A stretch of 64,000 nucleotides of DNA from Gigaspora rosea. Taxonomy: Eukaryota > Glomeromycota > Glomeromycetes > Diversisporales > Gigasporaceae. The position numbers and the translations under genes are program-made. The stretch spans positions 95,313 to 159,312 of the forward strand of contig QKWP01000794.1 of the NCBI GenBank assembly GCA_003550325.1, given 5' to 3'. Positions 36,123 through 48,502 of this stretch are shown one piece after another; within the stretch, counting starts at the first letter, position 1, and every line of letters begins with the position of its first letter. Below the pieces are notes generated by a model. It was not told the DNA's origin and did no database searches. It saw nothing but the letters and a program-made list of their open reading frames with translations.

Positions 36123-37815
36123 TGTCACTGTTCTCGTGACTTAGATTACGGATTAGATAGAATTTCGGGTTATTTTTTTTATTACATTTTTTTTTAACGT
36201 TTTATTTTCTTGTTTATTTGTTTATTTTCCTTATTTGAATGACATGTGAGGCCACGAAGTGTAAATTGTTGGGTAAACCGGAAATTGTAGATCCCTGGTA
36301 CCGGTATGCCATGAGTTATCGTCATCATGGCTTATATGAATGACGTAGAGAGGCTTTAATTATTTTGGAGCATTAATGCTCGCGGGCCAGAAGCACGAAT
36401 GCTTCAAAGTCTTAAGGCATAGAAGCACGAATGCTTCAAAGCCCTTAAGGGCATAAAGTATCGCGAGAAATATGTTGCGCAGTAATTTATAGTAAATTAA
36501 AATGTATTTAAAGACCTTCATTTCGCGTTAATAAAGTTTTCTCAGACTTCGATGTCTTTAAATAAGTTTAATTAAAGTTTAAGAATTGATTTCTCAATAA
36601 GTTAAATTGTGTTAAAAGATTATTACGAATTAATACATTATTTATTTTATTTATCTGTCTCGAAAACTCTACTTAATTATCTCTATTAATAATTTTATCC
36701 ACCGTTTTCTTTAATTACCACTTTTTATCCCACCCTCAAACGTTATTAACTACATATAAAAATTCTTATCCTTATTTTCGTGTCACCCCCCTTAAATCAC
36801 CTATATTGTAACTACTTAGTTGGGAGAGAACTATCGGTAGTCCGATTTAACTCTAATAGTTACGGATAAATAAAAGGAGTTTAAATGTAATGGTACGGTT
36901 ACGAAAGCGGAGTTTCGTTAATTTATGTAGATTAATAATGTATCACGTGATTACGATAGGACAGCGTAACGGTAAGAGAGATGTTTATTCGAAACAAAAT
37001 CTTATACAAATAAAGGTCTTTTCAGCACCACACTAGCTTACTTCCTTTATTAAGGGTAAAGTTTAATCGAAGGGAAATCTCTGCCTTTATTCAAGACAAA
37101 CGCAATGCTTTATATACATTTAAATTTTATAACCTTTGCGGACTTTAACACATTTAGGTATTAACGCATATAGGTGTTATGTATATATGCTTAACACATT
37201 CATGTGGTTTCTAGAATCGAACAAATTCATAAGCCTACCACATTAATGTGGTACTAGAGGCTTAATTAAGAGAATTATTACTCCTTACACATGAAGGTGT
37301 TAACGCATTGATGCGTTTATCTAATTTTACTAGAATGGGTGATTATATGTCTATCATCAAGTTTAACGGATTTTGACTAACATTTAATGAAATATACAAA
37401 AATAGAAATGAAAGTGATCTTATACTAAAGAGAAGACCTATTTACAAATGGGGAGGTAAACTAATCGGGAAATTCGAATCTTCAAATGTCACAATTTCGA
37501 ATTGTGACAATATCGATCACTTCCGTAATTAAATTGATTGCGTAACCTTCAGTTTGATCGAATTCACTGATTATATAAGATTTCGTGACTGTATATCACG
37601 CGCTTACTCGTTTAACGACTATTATTTATAGAATTCCCGTTTACTATTGGAGCTAAATTTGCACTTAGTAAGTAACGCTCTCCCAAAACAATAGTAACAC
37701 TATGTATATAATTGAATCAATAATTGTCCTGAAGGACAAACCCGATGTCTGTTTGTTAACAAATTCTAAATTCTGTTTGGATAGATCAGGTGTAACATAA
37801 ATAACAGATAAAAAC
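36123..37815. mobile_element. 1.7 kb insertion of unknown type, possible solo LTR
   Basis: The flank homology seen in Kelch A and D breaks at about 36120 and resumes at about 37818, so this stretch is inserted. It starts TGTCAC, and GTGACA occurs at 37504-37509, as in LTR ends, but no target duplication matches. Inside, AGAAGCACGAATGCTTCAAAG occurs twice (near 36391 and 36421), and small palindromes occur around 37150-37320. No coding sequence is seen. Confidence 0.4.
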
Positions 37816-38819
37816 AATCCTAAGTAATAGTACATATAAAAATTGCCCATCTCAAGAAACAAAAAAAAAAAGAAAATTATTGTATTGTATATATTTTCTG
37901 TTGAACATTTATTTTTGCGTTTGACAAATTATGTAAAGTTTGCTTTTTTTTAATGCTTTAGTGCAATTGTACTTATTAAGTTGACATAATTGTCCTCGTA
38001 ATTATATAAAATGAAGGATCTACACCTGCCATTTTTAGGGTCCAAATAAAAAACTAGGTAACAGCTCGACGAAATCGCACTAAATCTAGGATCATAATAC
38101 GCTTTAAGATACAGACAATATGGCTTGATTTTTTAAATCTACAAAGTAGCATGATCATATTTGTAATGTATTACAGCTGTTTTCAAAAAGGTGTGAACGA
38201 TCAGGGATCACCATATCATGGGAAGTTCGCGATATTTCCCAAATTTCTTCTTTTTTTTTTTACTCTCGCTTCTAACAGAGAAAGATTCTCACCAATTTCC
38301 CAATAGAAATAGTTTTTATAGTTCAATAAAATAATACTATTCTAAGTTAAAGGTAAATTTTAACAGGTGAACTAAGAAATTAATAAATTCCTAAAAACGG
38401 TGGTCATCTTGAGTCTTGCTTTATATAGTAAATCAACTATTGATCAATTAAAAATGATAGTGCTTTAACGCATTTCTTAAAGTAAAACTTTTACCGATTT
38501 AGAGTTGCTGAATGATTTTTTTTTTTTTTTGATTATATTCAATCTTGATAACCCATTATTGCATCGTGAATGAAGTGAAAATCTAAAAGAATCTTTTTAG
38601 AGTTATTGAAAAATTTCGTGTATACACATATTCGTAATATCACATTTGCATTTTTGTGCTTGCAAATCAACTCCACGATATAAACACTTTCGAAAACTAA
38701 AGAAAGTCCCTTTTGTATATAAGTTTTGTATCTAATGCATCCGCCATCAATATTAATACGATTATAAAAACAAAATAACATACATTGCATAATTAGCGAT
38801 AATGGTAATGATTAGAAAA
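37816..38819. other. Diverged Kelch flank followed by non-coding DNA
   Basis: 37818-38000 matches the far-upstream flank of Kelch A and D (TTTTAATGCTTTA-type sequence). Beyond 38000 nothing is recognised. The open frame at 38539-38790 shows no domain. Confidence 0.4.
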
Positions 38820-38947
38820 GGGTATCACGCACTTATTAGTACGAGGTGCTTAAATCGTTACATGGCTAATAATATAAAATTTCAATAATTATCTAACCTA
38901 AAATATATGCTGATTAAGCATCTCGCACTGATAAGTGCGTGATGCCC
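38820..38947. mobile_element. 128 bp palindromic MITE
   Basis: GGGTATCACGCACTTATTAG at the left is repeated inverted at the right, ending TAAGTGCGTGATGCCC. The arms extend about 38 bp through CGAG and TGCTTAA. It is non-coding. Confidence 0.7.
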
Positions 38948-39339
38948 GTCGATAAAAAAGTTAATTATTAAATAAGGTTAAAAATGTAATGCTAAAGGAG
39001 CTTTTTATATAATTGTATTTATTAGTAAGAAATGATTAAGTTGCAAATATAATGTCAAATATTCAAGAAGTTCGAATTATTTTTTTATATATTACAAGTG
39101 TTAGTAAGGCACTGCCAGCACCCCTTTAGTGATCATATTTATGATTTCAAAATAGTCATATGTTTAACTGGCTTATTTATGCTGAAGGTTTGATATGAAT
39201 TAGAGAGCTTCTAATAAAATTTTTAAGAAGAGATCGAAGGATTTCTCAGGTATAATGTCTATATGCTACAAAGAATGATTTTGACAGAATGATTTTGAAT
39301 ATTTTATTGGTTCATTCGCTAAAAAGAGTGATAATGCAA

Positions 39340-39910
39340 TACAAATAGTTGGAAGTTAGTTTGTATTGATGCTGTTATGATTTTTATAATAAGCTATAGT
39401 AAATATTCTTTTATAGAACTTATTTGCTATTCCAATAAAAAGGTAATATGAGTTTGCATTAGAATTTTCATGATTTCTACTATTATATATAAAAATTCTG
39501 TTACAGAACCTACTCACTATTCTGGTGACCACAGATAATTAAGATTAATTTGTAATAGAATTGTTTTTTTCTATGTGATTAAGTTTAAATTAGTTTGCAT
39601 TAGAGTTATTGTAATTTTTATCATGAGTTACTATAAGAATTTTGTTACAAAGCTTACTTGCTATTTTGGTGACTATAGTACTGTAGTATATGGTTAAGTT
39701 TGTTTGTACTGAAATTATTATATTAGAATTATTGTAATTCTACTATAAGTTATAAAACTTGTTATTTTGGTACCACAAAATTGGTTAAGGTTGAGGTAGT
39801 TTGCACCTGAAATCATAATTTTTATGTGATTAAGGAGAGTAAGCTTGTATTAAAATTTTAATTTTTATCATTACTGTTACAGCACTTGCATTCTAGTTTG
39901 TATTGATTTC
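39340..39910. repeat. Degenerate tandem repeat, segment 1
   Basis: About five diverged units of roughly 110-130 bp. Each carries versions of TTCTGTTACAGAACTTACT, CTATTCTGGTGAC and GTTTGCATTAGAATT. The same repeat continues at 43140-43390 and 43990-44590. Confidence 0.65.
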
Positions 39911-40518
39911 ATCATCAAAATTTACTATTCCATTTGTTTGTTTACATAACCAAATTAATCATTTTTTGTAATAAGAAATCTATATAAAGCTCTTTTAAAT
40001 TTCTGAATATTTTTAAATTTCCTGAATACTTATTTCTGATTTCTTGGTTATCTCTTAAACCATTTGAAATTCAAGGCAAATTTGCCCTGAATTTATTTTA
40101 CTATAAAAATAGCTCTAATCTATTTTTTTAAAAATTAATATATTTAAATAAAAAATTTTTTTGATAAAATTTGGAAATAAAGATTATATTTTTTTAAAAT
40201 TTATATTTAAATTATAGAACAAAAATTTTAACTTGCTTATAAGCCAAAAATATATAAATTTTAAAAAAATTTTAACCAAAAGAATAATTTATAATTTTTG
40301 ATAAACTCCTTAAATATTAATTTTAGATCTATAGCCTTTTAATAGAAATTATAATTTAAATAAAGAATATTATCTTTTATTATTGTAATTTTGTAATTTA
40401 CTTGTAAAAATTAAGAATTGTATTAGAAGTAAAAAATTTTTATAAACAAAAACATATAGAATTTTAAAATTTAAAGAAAATATTTTATAATAAAAATTTA
40501 TGGTTTTACTAAATCACA

Positions 40519-40846
40519 CCACTGGTGCTCAATACCACAATGATTTTCACTAATCAAATTTTTTAAATGCAGTGTAATGTAAAGATCAGGTGTAACATAA
40601 AATTTTTGTTGTTTTGCTTTTTTTTTAAAAAATACCTTCTAACTCAAAATTTTATCTATAAACCCACCTTTTTTTTAAAAAAAACCTCTTGTGAAATTTT
40701 ACTATATACTATACCTCACCCTAACTCTAACTATTGCTCCACTTAACATTTATCAACTTTAACTTTTGTTTATTTTTTTTGTTTATTTTTTTGATATTGA
40801 TCTTTATGTTATATCGCATACTGGTGTTTAACACCACTAGTTTGAT
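40519..40846. mobile_element. Possible inverted-repeat element
   Basis: CCACTGGTGCTCAATACCA at the left is imperfectly inverted at the right (ACTGGTGTTTAACACCACTA). The interior is non-coding and includes a T-run. The target duplication is unclear. Confidence 0.35.
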
Positions 40847-41548
40847 TTATAATTACTGAAAATTTAAAATAAAATCTTTAAACCTTTATTACTCTTAAGT
40901 TTTTAATACATTTAAATTTTTTTCTTAACAAAGTTATTAAAACATATTTTAAATTATATTTTTTATTTAGAAAGTGTATAGCTAAAATTAATATTTAGAA
41001 TTTTATTTTAAAGTTTTATTTTAAAAAATATTTTAGGCCAAATTTGCAGGAGAAACAGTTTAAGAGATAGCAAAACAGAAGAGTTTTGTATAATAATAAG
41101 AAATTGTTTGGTGCTTATTTTGTCTTTACATATTTTGTGGTGTTGTTAGTTCAAATTTTTGAATACTAGCATTTCATTAAATATTTATTGTGCCTAATAT
41201 TTTCTTTATTATTATTTCAGCCCTGTTTCTTATTAGCCTCTATATTATTATATTGATTATTTCTTGTTTCTATTAAACCTTTAAACTGTTCTATATTGTT
41301 GTGCATTCCTTTATTACTATATATAGTTGTTTTTTGTTATGATATATAGTTATTCCTTTTATTATTTATGCCTTTATACACTTAACTTATTACTATAATC
41401 AATTCTTATTTTACATTTACCCTGTAATGCATAAAATACAATAGTTTTTTCTCCTGGATAATACTAAACATTATGAACTATCAGGCATTTACTTATTATC
41501 ATTAATAAATTAGTCTAATGAGGAGTTAGTATAGAAGTTGTTGCTTCA

Positions 41549-42330
41549 AATGTAAGTAGGGTTCCAACCTCTGACCCAGAAAACCGTGCACCTGATTACC
41601 CGACCCAAAAAATTTACAACCGGGTCAGGTTTTTGACAAACCAGTTTAATATGATACATGGGTCACCCGTTAATAAACAGGTCACCCATTGATGAATGGG
41701 TCACCTGGATACATTTAGGCACATTGTTTATTGTTAAAACAAGGGTTAGCATCACACTATTGCAGTGCATGATATAGAAATCACATTAATTCAAATACAA
41801 AATTAACATAACTATATTAATCCTTCACGAGATTTATAAGTTTCTAAAAGTTACAGACACAAGAAAAAATTCTAAAAGAAATTTCAAGTTCATTAATTTA
41901 CAAAATCAGTTTTTCATTCTTTTTAAGTTTTTTTGCACTGAGCATAATCATGAGCATAATCATGAATATAATCATGAGCATGATCAAGAATATACCATAT
42001 ACAATACAACCAATTTTGTAAGATCAAAATTTTCAAAAGTAAACACAAGTCTAATTAAAAATCGCACAAAAAGGGGACAAATTAAGTTTTTTAAATAAAA
42101 AAAGAAAAATCACATAGCACAAACTATAGAACGTTAAATTCTTGCGTTAAATAAGAGACTGAGTGGAAATTTATATTTATACTATAATGGCTCAGATAAT
42201 CGGATATCCGGTCACCCGATTATAACCAGATGACCTGCTTTAATTGGATATCCGGTTTTAGCTTCGGGTACCCAGTTGGAAAATGGTTGACCCGACGGGT
42301 CACAGGTAGAGATTTTCAAACTGGTTTGGA
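41549..42330. mobile_element. Non-autonomous hAT-like element with GGGTCA repeats
   Basis: Both ends are crowded with GGGTCA/TGACCC and CCGGATATCCGG-like motifs in opposite orientations. CCTCTGACCC at the left and GGGTCACAGGTAGAGATT at the right are likely inverted ends. The middle is AT-rich and non-coding. Exact ends and target duplication were not fixed. Confidence 0.45.
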
Positions 42331-43139
42331 ATTCTAAATGTGAGTCTTTAATTAGATAAGACGCAAAAAAAGTTTAATTAGTATTAGTGAAGATAAAGCT
42401 TAGTTATCAACAATCAAATATTGGAAAGAAGTGTTTTATTGTGTATGTTAGAGAATTCTAAGTAGCTATTATGTATAAAAGGCTGATGTATTTGCTTTGC
42501 TTTTATCTTGGGTTTTATCTGAGTGATTACTTCTTTATAATAAAGCTATCTAAGTGATTCTTTATTATATTATATCTCTTTGATTATACAGTTAAACCTC
42601 ACTAAATACATATTCTCTAACTGCATAGTCTTTCTAAATGCATGGCCTTGTTTGGTCCCAACTCATATAATACTTCTAGATTTTTACCTCTCTAAATTCA
42701 ATACCTCTTTAAATGCAAGGCTTTTCAGCTATCTATGGCTATGGATTCAGAGAAGTCTAACTGTATCATATCTCTATTGTTGAATTATGCTGTATTATGT
42801 TATTCTATTGAATTATGTACATATACTGATATACTAATTTATATACATACATACTAAACTTTATATTTTTATAAATTTATATACTTGCACATACATACTT
42901 AGCACATTTCTAAATTATTATTTACTATTCTGAATTAAACTAGCTCATTTACTTTTCAAGCTCTCCCAATCCAATAGTAACACCAGTTATATATAAAATT
43001 TTATAAATTTTATTACTTTAATTTTTTTTATTACAATTAGGTAGCTAACTCCTTGTCTTATTTTTTGTTTAATTTACTGCACTTGTAATAAATTACTTTA
43101 TATTGTCTCCCATTATGATATATTCTATATTATATTATT

Positions 43140-43390
43140 TATTTATTATTTTATCTATTACTAGTATGTACAGAAATATGGAACTTCTATATGTAGTTAA
43201 AATTAAGATAATTTATATCAGAATGATTTCCATAGTTAGTTGCTATAAAAATTTTTGTTATAATACTTGCTGTTTTAGTGATCACAGTATGTTAATAAGT
43301 TGAGATAGTTTGCATTAGGATTAATATAATTTTTATCTGAAAATTCTGTTACAGAACTTGCTATTTAGTAATCAAAATATGCAGTTAAGG
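43140..43390. repeat. Degenerate tandem repeat, segment 2
   Basis: About two units of the 110-130 bp repeat, with ATTCTGTTACAGAACTTGCT and TTTGCATTAGGATT. Confidence 0.55.
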
Positions 43391-43394
43391 GCAA

Positions 43395-43868
43395 AGGGTA
43401 TGTAGATCATTTCTATTAATAAATGAGTTACTAAAAATTTTATATTTAATAATTAAGAAAATTTTTATTAAGTAACTATATTAAATTTTTAAATAAAATT
43501 GTAGAGGAGGCTTTTCTGTGGTCAAATCATTAAAATTGGCCCAGTAGAACATAAGATATAGTTGTTTTTATCTTCGCAACCCTATTTTACTTATTGTTTA
43601 CATGTGATTTGATTGGCCAATTTGTGATTGCCCCCGCAGAATAGACCCCGCCCCCACAAAAGTTGATACTATAAAAACTTTATCAAATTTTATTCAAAAT
43701 TAATAAAATTTTTAGAATATGTGTAATTTTTTATTACAAACAAGTTTACTTAGTAGAAAAAATCAATTTCTATAGTAAAAAATTAATTTTTATATGTAGC
43801 AACTTTTAAATTTACATTAAAAATATTTTTTGTCACTCGTTTATTAATAGAAATGATCTACATACCCT
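43395..43868. mobile_element. MITE with AGGGTATGTAGATC ends
   Basis: AGGGTATGTAGATCATTTCT at 43395 is inverted at the right, ending AGAAATGATCTACATACCCT. The arms are at least 30 bp with few mismatches. The interior is non-coding. Another MITE begins four bases beyond the right end. Confidence 0.7.
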
Positions 43869-43871
43869 CTA

Positions 43872-43987
43872 CCATATTTGCGCGTAATAGCGGGCTGGGG
43901 CGTTATTTCGAGCCTTAGCCCGAATTAAGCTTAATTTAGGTCAAAATTCGTAATTTCATTCCTGATCATGATTACGCACAAATACGG
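43872..43987. mobile_element. Tc1/mariner-type MITE, short copy
   Basis: The ends are CCATATTTGCGCGTAAT and ATTACGCACAAATACGG, flanked by TA on both sides (43870-43871 and 43988-43989). Its ends resemble those of 5252-5516, which start CCGTATTTTCGTGTAAT. Confidence 0.7.
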
Positions 43988-43989
43988 TA

Positions 43990-44590
43990 CCCTTAAGATG
44001 AGGTAGTTTGAATCAAAATTATCATATGAATTTCTGTCAATAATTTTATACAGTATTAAATCATTTCACTGACAGCTCACTTAGCTGACATCACACCAAG
44101 TGACAATTTACTAAAAATACATACCTGCAACTAAAAAACACTAACCCTAACCCTATTGGAATTATCATACACTCTACTGTAAATAATTTATCACAGAAGC
44201 TACTCACTATTTCGGTGTTAAGGTAAGTTAGTTTGCATTAGAATTGTCATAATTTTATTATGAATTTAAATTCTGTTACAGAACATACTCGCTATTCTGG
44301 TGACTAAAATATTGGTTAAGGTGAATTAATTTGCACATAAATTACTAAAAGAATTCTGTTTTAGGACTTACTGCTATTCTGATTAAGATGAGTCTACATT
44401 GGAATCATCATATTTTCTATGGCGAGTTTTGTAACAAAATTCTGTTGCAGAACTTATTATTCTAATGAATATAATATGTAGTTAAGCTTGAGCTAGTTTG
44501 CATTAAAATTGTCATGATTCCTTTTAAGTGATTTCTATTGTTAGTACTGTAAAAGTTCTGTTGCCAAATTTATTATTATTCTTTGAACAC
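43990..44590. repeat. Degenerate tandem repeat, segment 3
   Basis: About four diverged units with GAATTCTGTT, ACAGAACTTA and TAGTTTGCATTA motifs. Segments 1 to 3 were probably once continuous. Confidence 0.6.
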
Positions 44591-45756
44591 ACAGCATGCA
44601 ATTCACCAATGCATGTTATTAGTGTTAATTATACCTAAGATAATAATATCAAAGATATGTAGAACACATAACACACAATAGTTAATTGAGTTCAATATTA
44701 TTATGTAGAAGACTGTGAATGTCATAGTCAAGACATAACTTTGGACGTCTTGATTTCACAATATACAGTATATTTTTACTATAAAGTTTTGGAAGATAAA
44801 GTTTACATAGCAATGCATACATCTTATTATGGAATCAAAAGTCATCGAACTTAAAAATCTTATAAACACAACACGAATACGATAAAAAAATTATTGGGCA
44901 TAATCAGAACGAACTGCCGCGCGCACAATTCACATAGCGCACACTAGAATTATAAAATTTTATACGAAAATTTTTTCAGTTTTAGTCTAAAAGGAAATAT
45001 GGGGATCACGAGTAAGAATCCAACCAATAAATAAAATGCCTAACGTTTGATAATACATGTCATTACCACTACATACTTACGTGCCATGAAACATGTCACG
45101 AATTATAATCAAAAAATCAATTTACAGAATTGGCGTCATGATAAATAACCACGCCTGATATTACGGTCAGTTCAAGAAATGAAAAATTGAACGCAGTAAA
45201 CTCACGTGAGATGAATCATTGCCGTTATTTGTCAAAATAATCAAAGTAAATAATTTGCAAATATTTACTTAAAAAATACAAAGCCATATTTTTTTCTCTA
45301 TAAATACAACACGAATTCGATAAAAAAATTTTTTGAGGGCAGCACCAGAACTGATACGTAACGCTCAAGCACTAGCACAAGTACTATATAAAAATGTTGG
45401 AATAAACAATTTCCTTTTTGAATAAAATGGGCAATGTGGCGGCTCACGAGGATACACCAAAGCACTAATCAACAAATCGAAATTCGTAAGTTTAAATAAA
45501 CTTAGAAATAACCAGAAATTACCCGAAAATAAACATCAAGTAAAATGTTAATGTCGTTAAATTTCTGATTTCCCGATTCCCCATATGGGTATATGTCATA
45601 AAAAAATCTACCTGTTCACACCTTTTTGATTTTCGCTCATATTATAGTCAATTAAAATTTATTTAATAGTTGTTTTCACCTTACAAAATTTTACTTTTTA
45701 ATTATGAAATGTCTACAAATCATGTTAGCTTTTCATTTCTACTCAAACCATACTTC
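44591..45756. other. Non-coding stretch with a diverged direct repeat
   Basis: ACAACACGAATACGATAAAA near 44872 recurs with changes near 45306 (ACAACACGAATTCGATAAAA). Weaker similarity continues after each, suggesting an old tandem duplication of about 435 bp. No gene is recognised. Confidence 0.4.
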
Positions 45757-46586
45757 TAATTTACTCCGGAAATTCTCAATAGTCAATAACTTGTACATAT
45801 TGCTGTATAGTCAATATTAAAAAAAAACATAGCCATAAGGATATTGACAGTCATTACTAGAAATTTTTTTATTATATCCTCTCTTCCACTCCATGTAAAA
45901 GAAATTTGATTTGTTATTGCAAATTTATATATCAAACATAAGATGTCAGAGACCCCCTTCCCCCTCAGGATATTACGTAACATATGTCACTATCCTAAAT
46001 AACCATGCAATAACTAATCTCATATAATGCAATAAGTCAACAATATGATTAAGCCAACTAAGGGGTTCTCAAGCATCTCGTTCAATAGATCAGAGTCAAG
46101 CAATTAATTAGCTGATAGTTGAATAAATTCGCTAAGTTATTCATACATCGATTAATAGCAAATTCTATTAAGAGAACTTTTCTTCTCGAATAAACTATTT
46201 CTAGTAAAAAATTTTGTTTACATAGTACTGTATATTTCAAATTTAGAAGCTATGTCTTATTCAAAATATGGTAATAATTTATCCTTTAATTAACCATATA
46301 AAATAACCCGATTACTATATCAAGATAACAGTAATTTGTGAGTGTACAAGCGAAAACTTTATTTCCGCCAATACTCGACAGTTCAAGATATTTTTATTAC
46401 AGCATCAACCCACTCTGTTTCACTATGTTAACCAAATTCATCATGTTCATGGTTTTTCACTATGTTCCTAGTAACTTCAGCATAACTTTGAACTTTGATT
46501 AATTTTTTTTTTTGAACCAGTAAAGTTCCGATTTTGAGATCGATTATTTTCTAACTTAAGCTTGACACTCATTCTTTACAATGTCC

Positions 46587-47451
46587 AGATTATCTGTTAT
46601 GATCTATAGAAATTTATTTTGTCATCATTTTTAAATTATAAAAAAGGATCGAAATAGTGTGTGTATAAAAGATGTACGCGAGAAAGATGACGTTGTAAAA
46701 TTTTACTCTCGCTTATTAAAACATAGACACACAATACATTTGTGACTAGAAGAAAACCAATCCTTGAGTCTTAAAATTATGATTTATTCTTCAATTCTCA
46801 TTAACACTTCTATTCTACTGTATTTTACGTAGTTATTGCCCGTATCTCAAATTCAGGTTGACCGAATGTCTTTGAGTTTTGCTTTATTCTATTTTTTTAC
46901 TGCTTTTAGATAAACTATATAACTTTAATAATATAAAAATAACGTTAAAATTGTAATGTTAAAAGTTATGCATTAATTTCATATTTTAAGGAAGAAAGGA
47001 AGAACATTGCCTCATTACNAGATTATCTGTTATGATCTATAGAAATTTATTTTGTCATCATTTTTAAATTATAAAAAAGGATCGAAATAGTGTGTGTATA
47101 AAAGATGTACGCGAGAAAGATGACGTTGTAAAATTTTACTCTCGCTTATTAAAACATAGACACACAATACATTTGTGACTAGAAGAAAACCAATCCTTGA
47201 GTCTTAAAATTATGATTTATTCTTCAATTCTCATTAACACTTCTATTCTACTGTATTTTACGTAGTTATTGCCCGTATCTCAAATTCAGGTTGACCGAAT
47301 GTCTTTGAGTTTTGCTTTATTCTATTTTTTTACTGCTTTTAGATAAACTATATAACTTTAATAATATAAAAATAACGTTAAAATTGTAATGTTAAAAGTT
47401 ATGCATTAATTTCATATTTTAAGGAAGAAAGGAAGAACATTGCCTCATTAC
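46587..47451. repeat. 432 bp direct repeat around a single N
   Basis: 46587-47018 and 47020-47451 read as the same sequence, separated by one N at 47019. The homologous Kelch B block has the sequence only once (from about 29642). This is most simply unmerged contig overlap, not biology. Confidence 0.9.
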
Positions 47452-47803
47452 ACCAAGAAATTTTTAAAATAAGGAAATGTATGATACATGACCATTCTGC
47501 CCATTTTTTCAAACATGCTTATAGAAAACGGACAACATTCTTTCTCAGTCATGTTCTAAAGGCTGCTCCACCAATAAATCCAAAGTACAAATTGTACCAA
47601 TTGGTGAAGATTTATCAAAGATATATTAGGCTGTTCTAATTTGATCCTTTGTTTAATATAGCAATAATAAACGATTCATAAATATAGACGAGGTAAAAAT
47701 GTGAGATTTTAATGGCAGCAAATTTTTTTTGAACAACTAACATAATTTTTATATTAAAGTGTTGTTATTTATCCCTTATATATGAGGCTCAAAGAGGGAG
47801 GGG

Positions 47804-47945
47804 CAAGGTTGGCAACGGGGCCAATGGAGCTCGGTGATTACGTGAATGGAACTGAAAAAATTAGTATCATATTGATTCCATTCAGAGCTCCATTGGCTCA
47901 ATCCGCGGCTCTATTGGGCTCCACTGAGCTCCATTGCCAACCCTG
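47804..47945. mobile_element. MITE in Kelch 3-prime flank, copy C
   Basis: The ends are CAAGGTTGGCAAC and TTGCCAACCCTG, with G-rich flanking duplicates. It is the same insertion as at 30425-30565. Confidence 0.7.
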
Positions 47946-48502
47946 GGAGGGGGTATGTTAAACTAAGTTTTAAATTGGCGTGGCTGTATTATCATTAAAT
48001 TGATTAGATGTTGACTTAATGAGGTTTTAATTAACGATTTTGCGTGAGATTGGAATGACACTACGTATTTTGTAGAGAAAAACTAGTGATAAGGCATGTT
48101 TTTAATTGTCAGTATTATTTTTTCCAATTACTATAGTTTATAGTTACAGCAAAAGTTTAATGTTATTCAAGAATAAGCTATTGAAAACATCTTGTCGTTC
48201 CTTAAAGTTTGAAATTATCCTTAAAATTTTAAGCCTTTAATGTCGTAAAGACATAATATTAACTTCCTACTATACAATTATTGTAATATTGTAATCTATG
48301 TATTAAATAAAAGAAAAAAATTTGTAGAACTTAAATTAGGACCGGTTAACCGAAAACCAGACATTCTTGAGGATCATTAGAATTAAGTTTAGAGGGTTTC
48401 ATTTCGCTCATTTATGCACCAACCATTTAGGACAATAAATCAGGTTTCTCATAATTAGCTTTTAAAGTAAAGTTTGGACTTGTAATATATGAAACATGTT
48501 AA

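Larger units (their letters stand above)
39911..43139. other. AT-rich insert within the degenerate repeat, no gene
   Basis: This is very AT-rich. Small structures can be seen at 40519-40846 and 41549-42330 and are listed separately. An AATCATGAGCAT-type short tandem repeat lies at about 41940-41985. The open frame at 42580-42783 has no domain. Confidence 0.4.

Noticed and set aside
36123..37509. Solo LTR with TGTCAC...GTGACA ends
   Set aside because: The flanks do not match as a target duplication, and the homology break extends to about 37815, so it is kept only as an insertion of unknown type.
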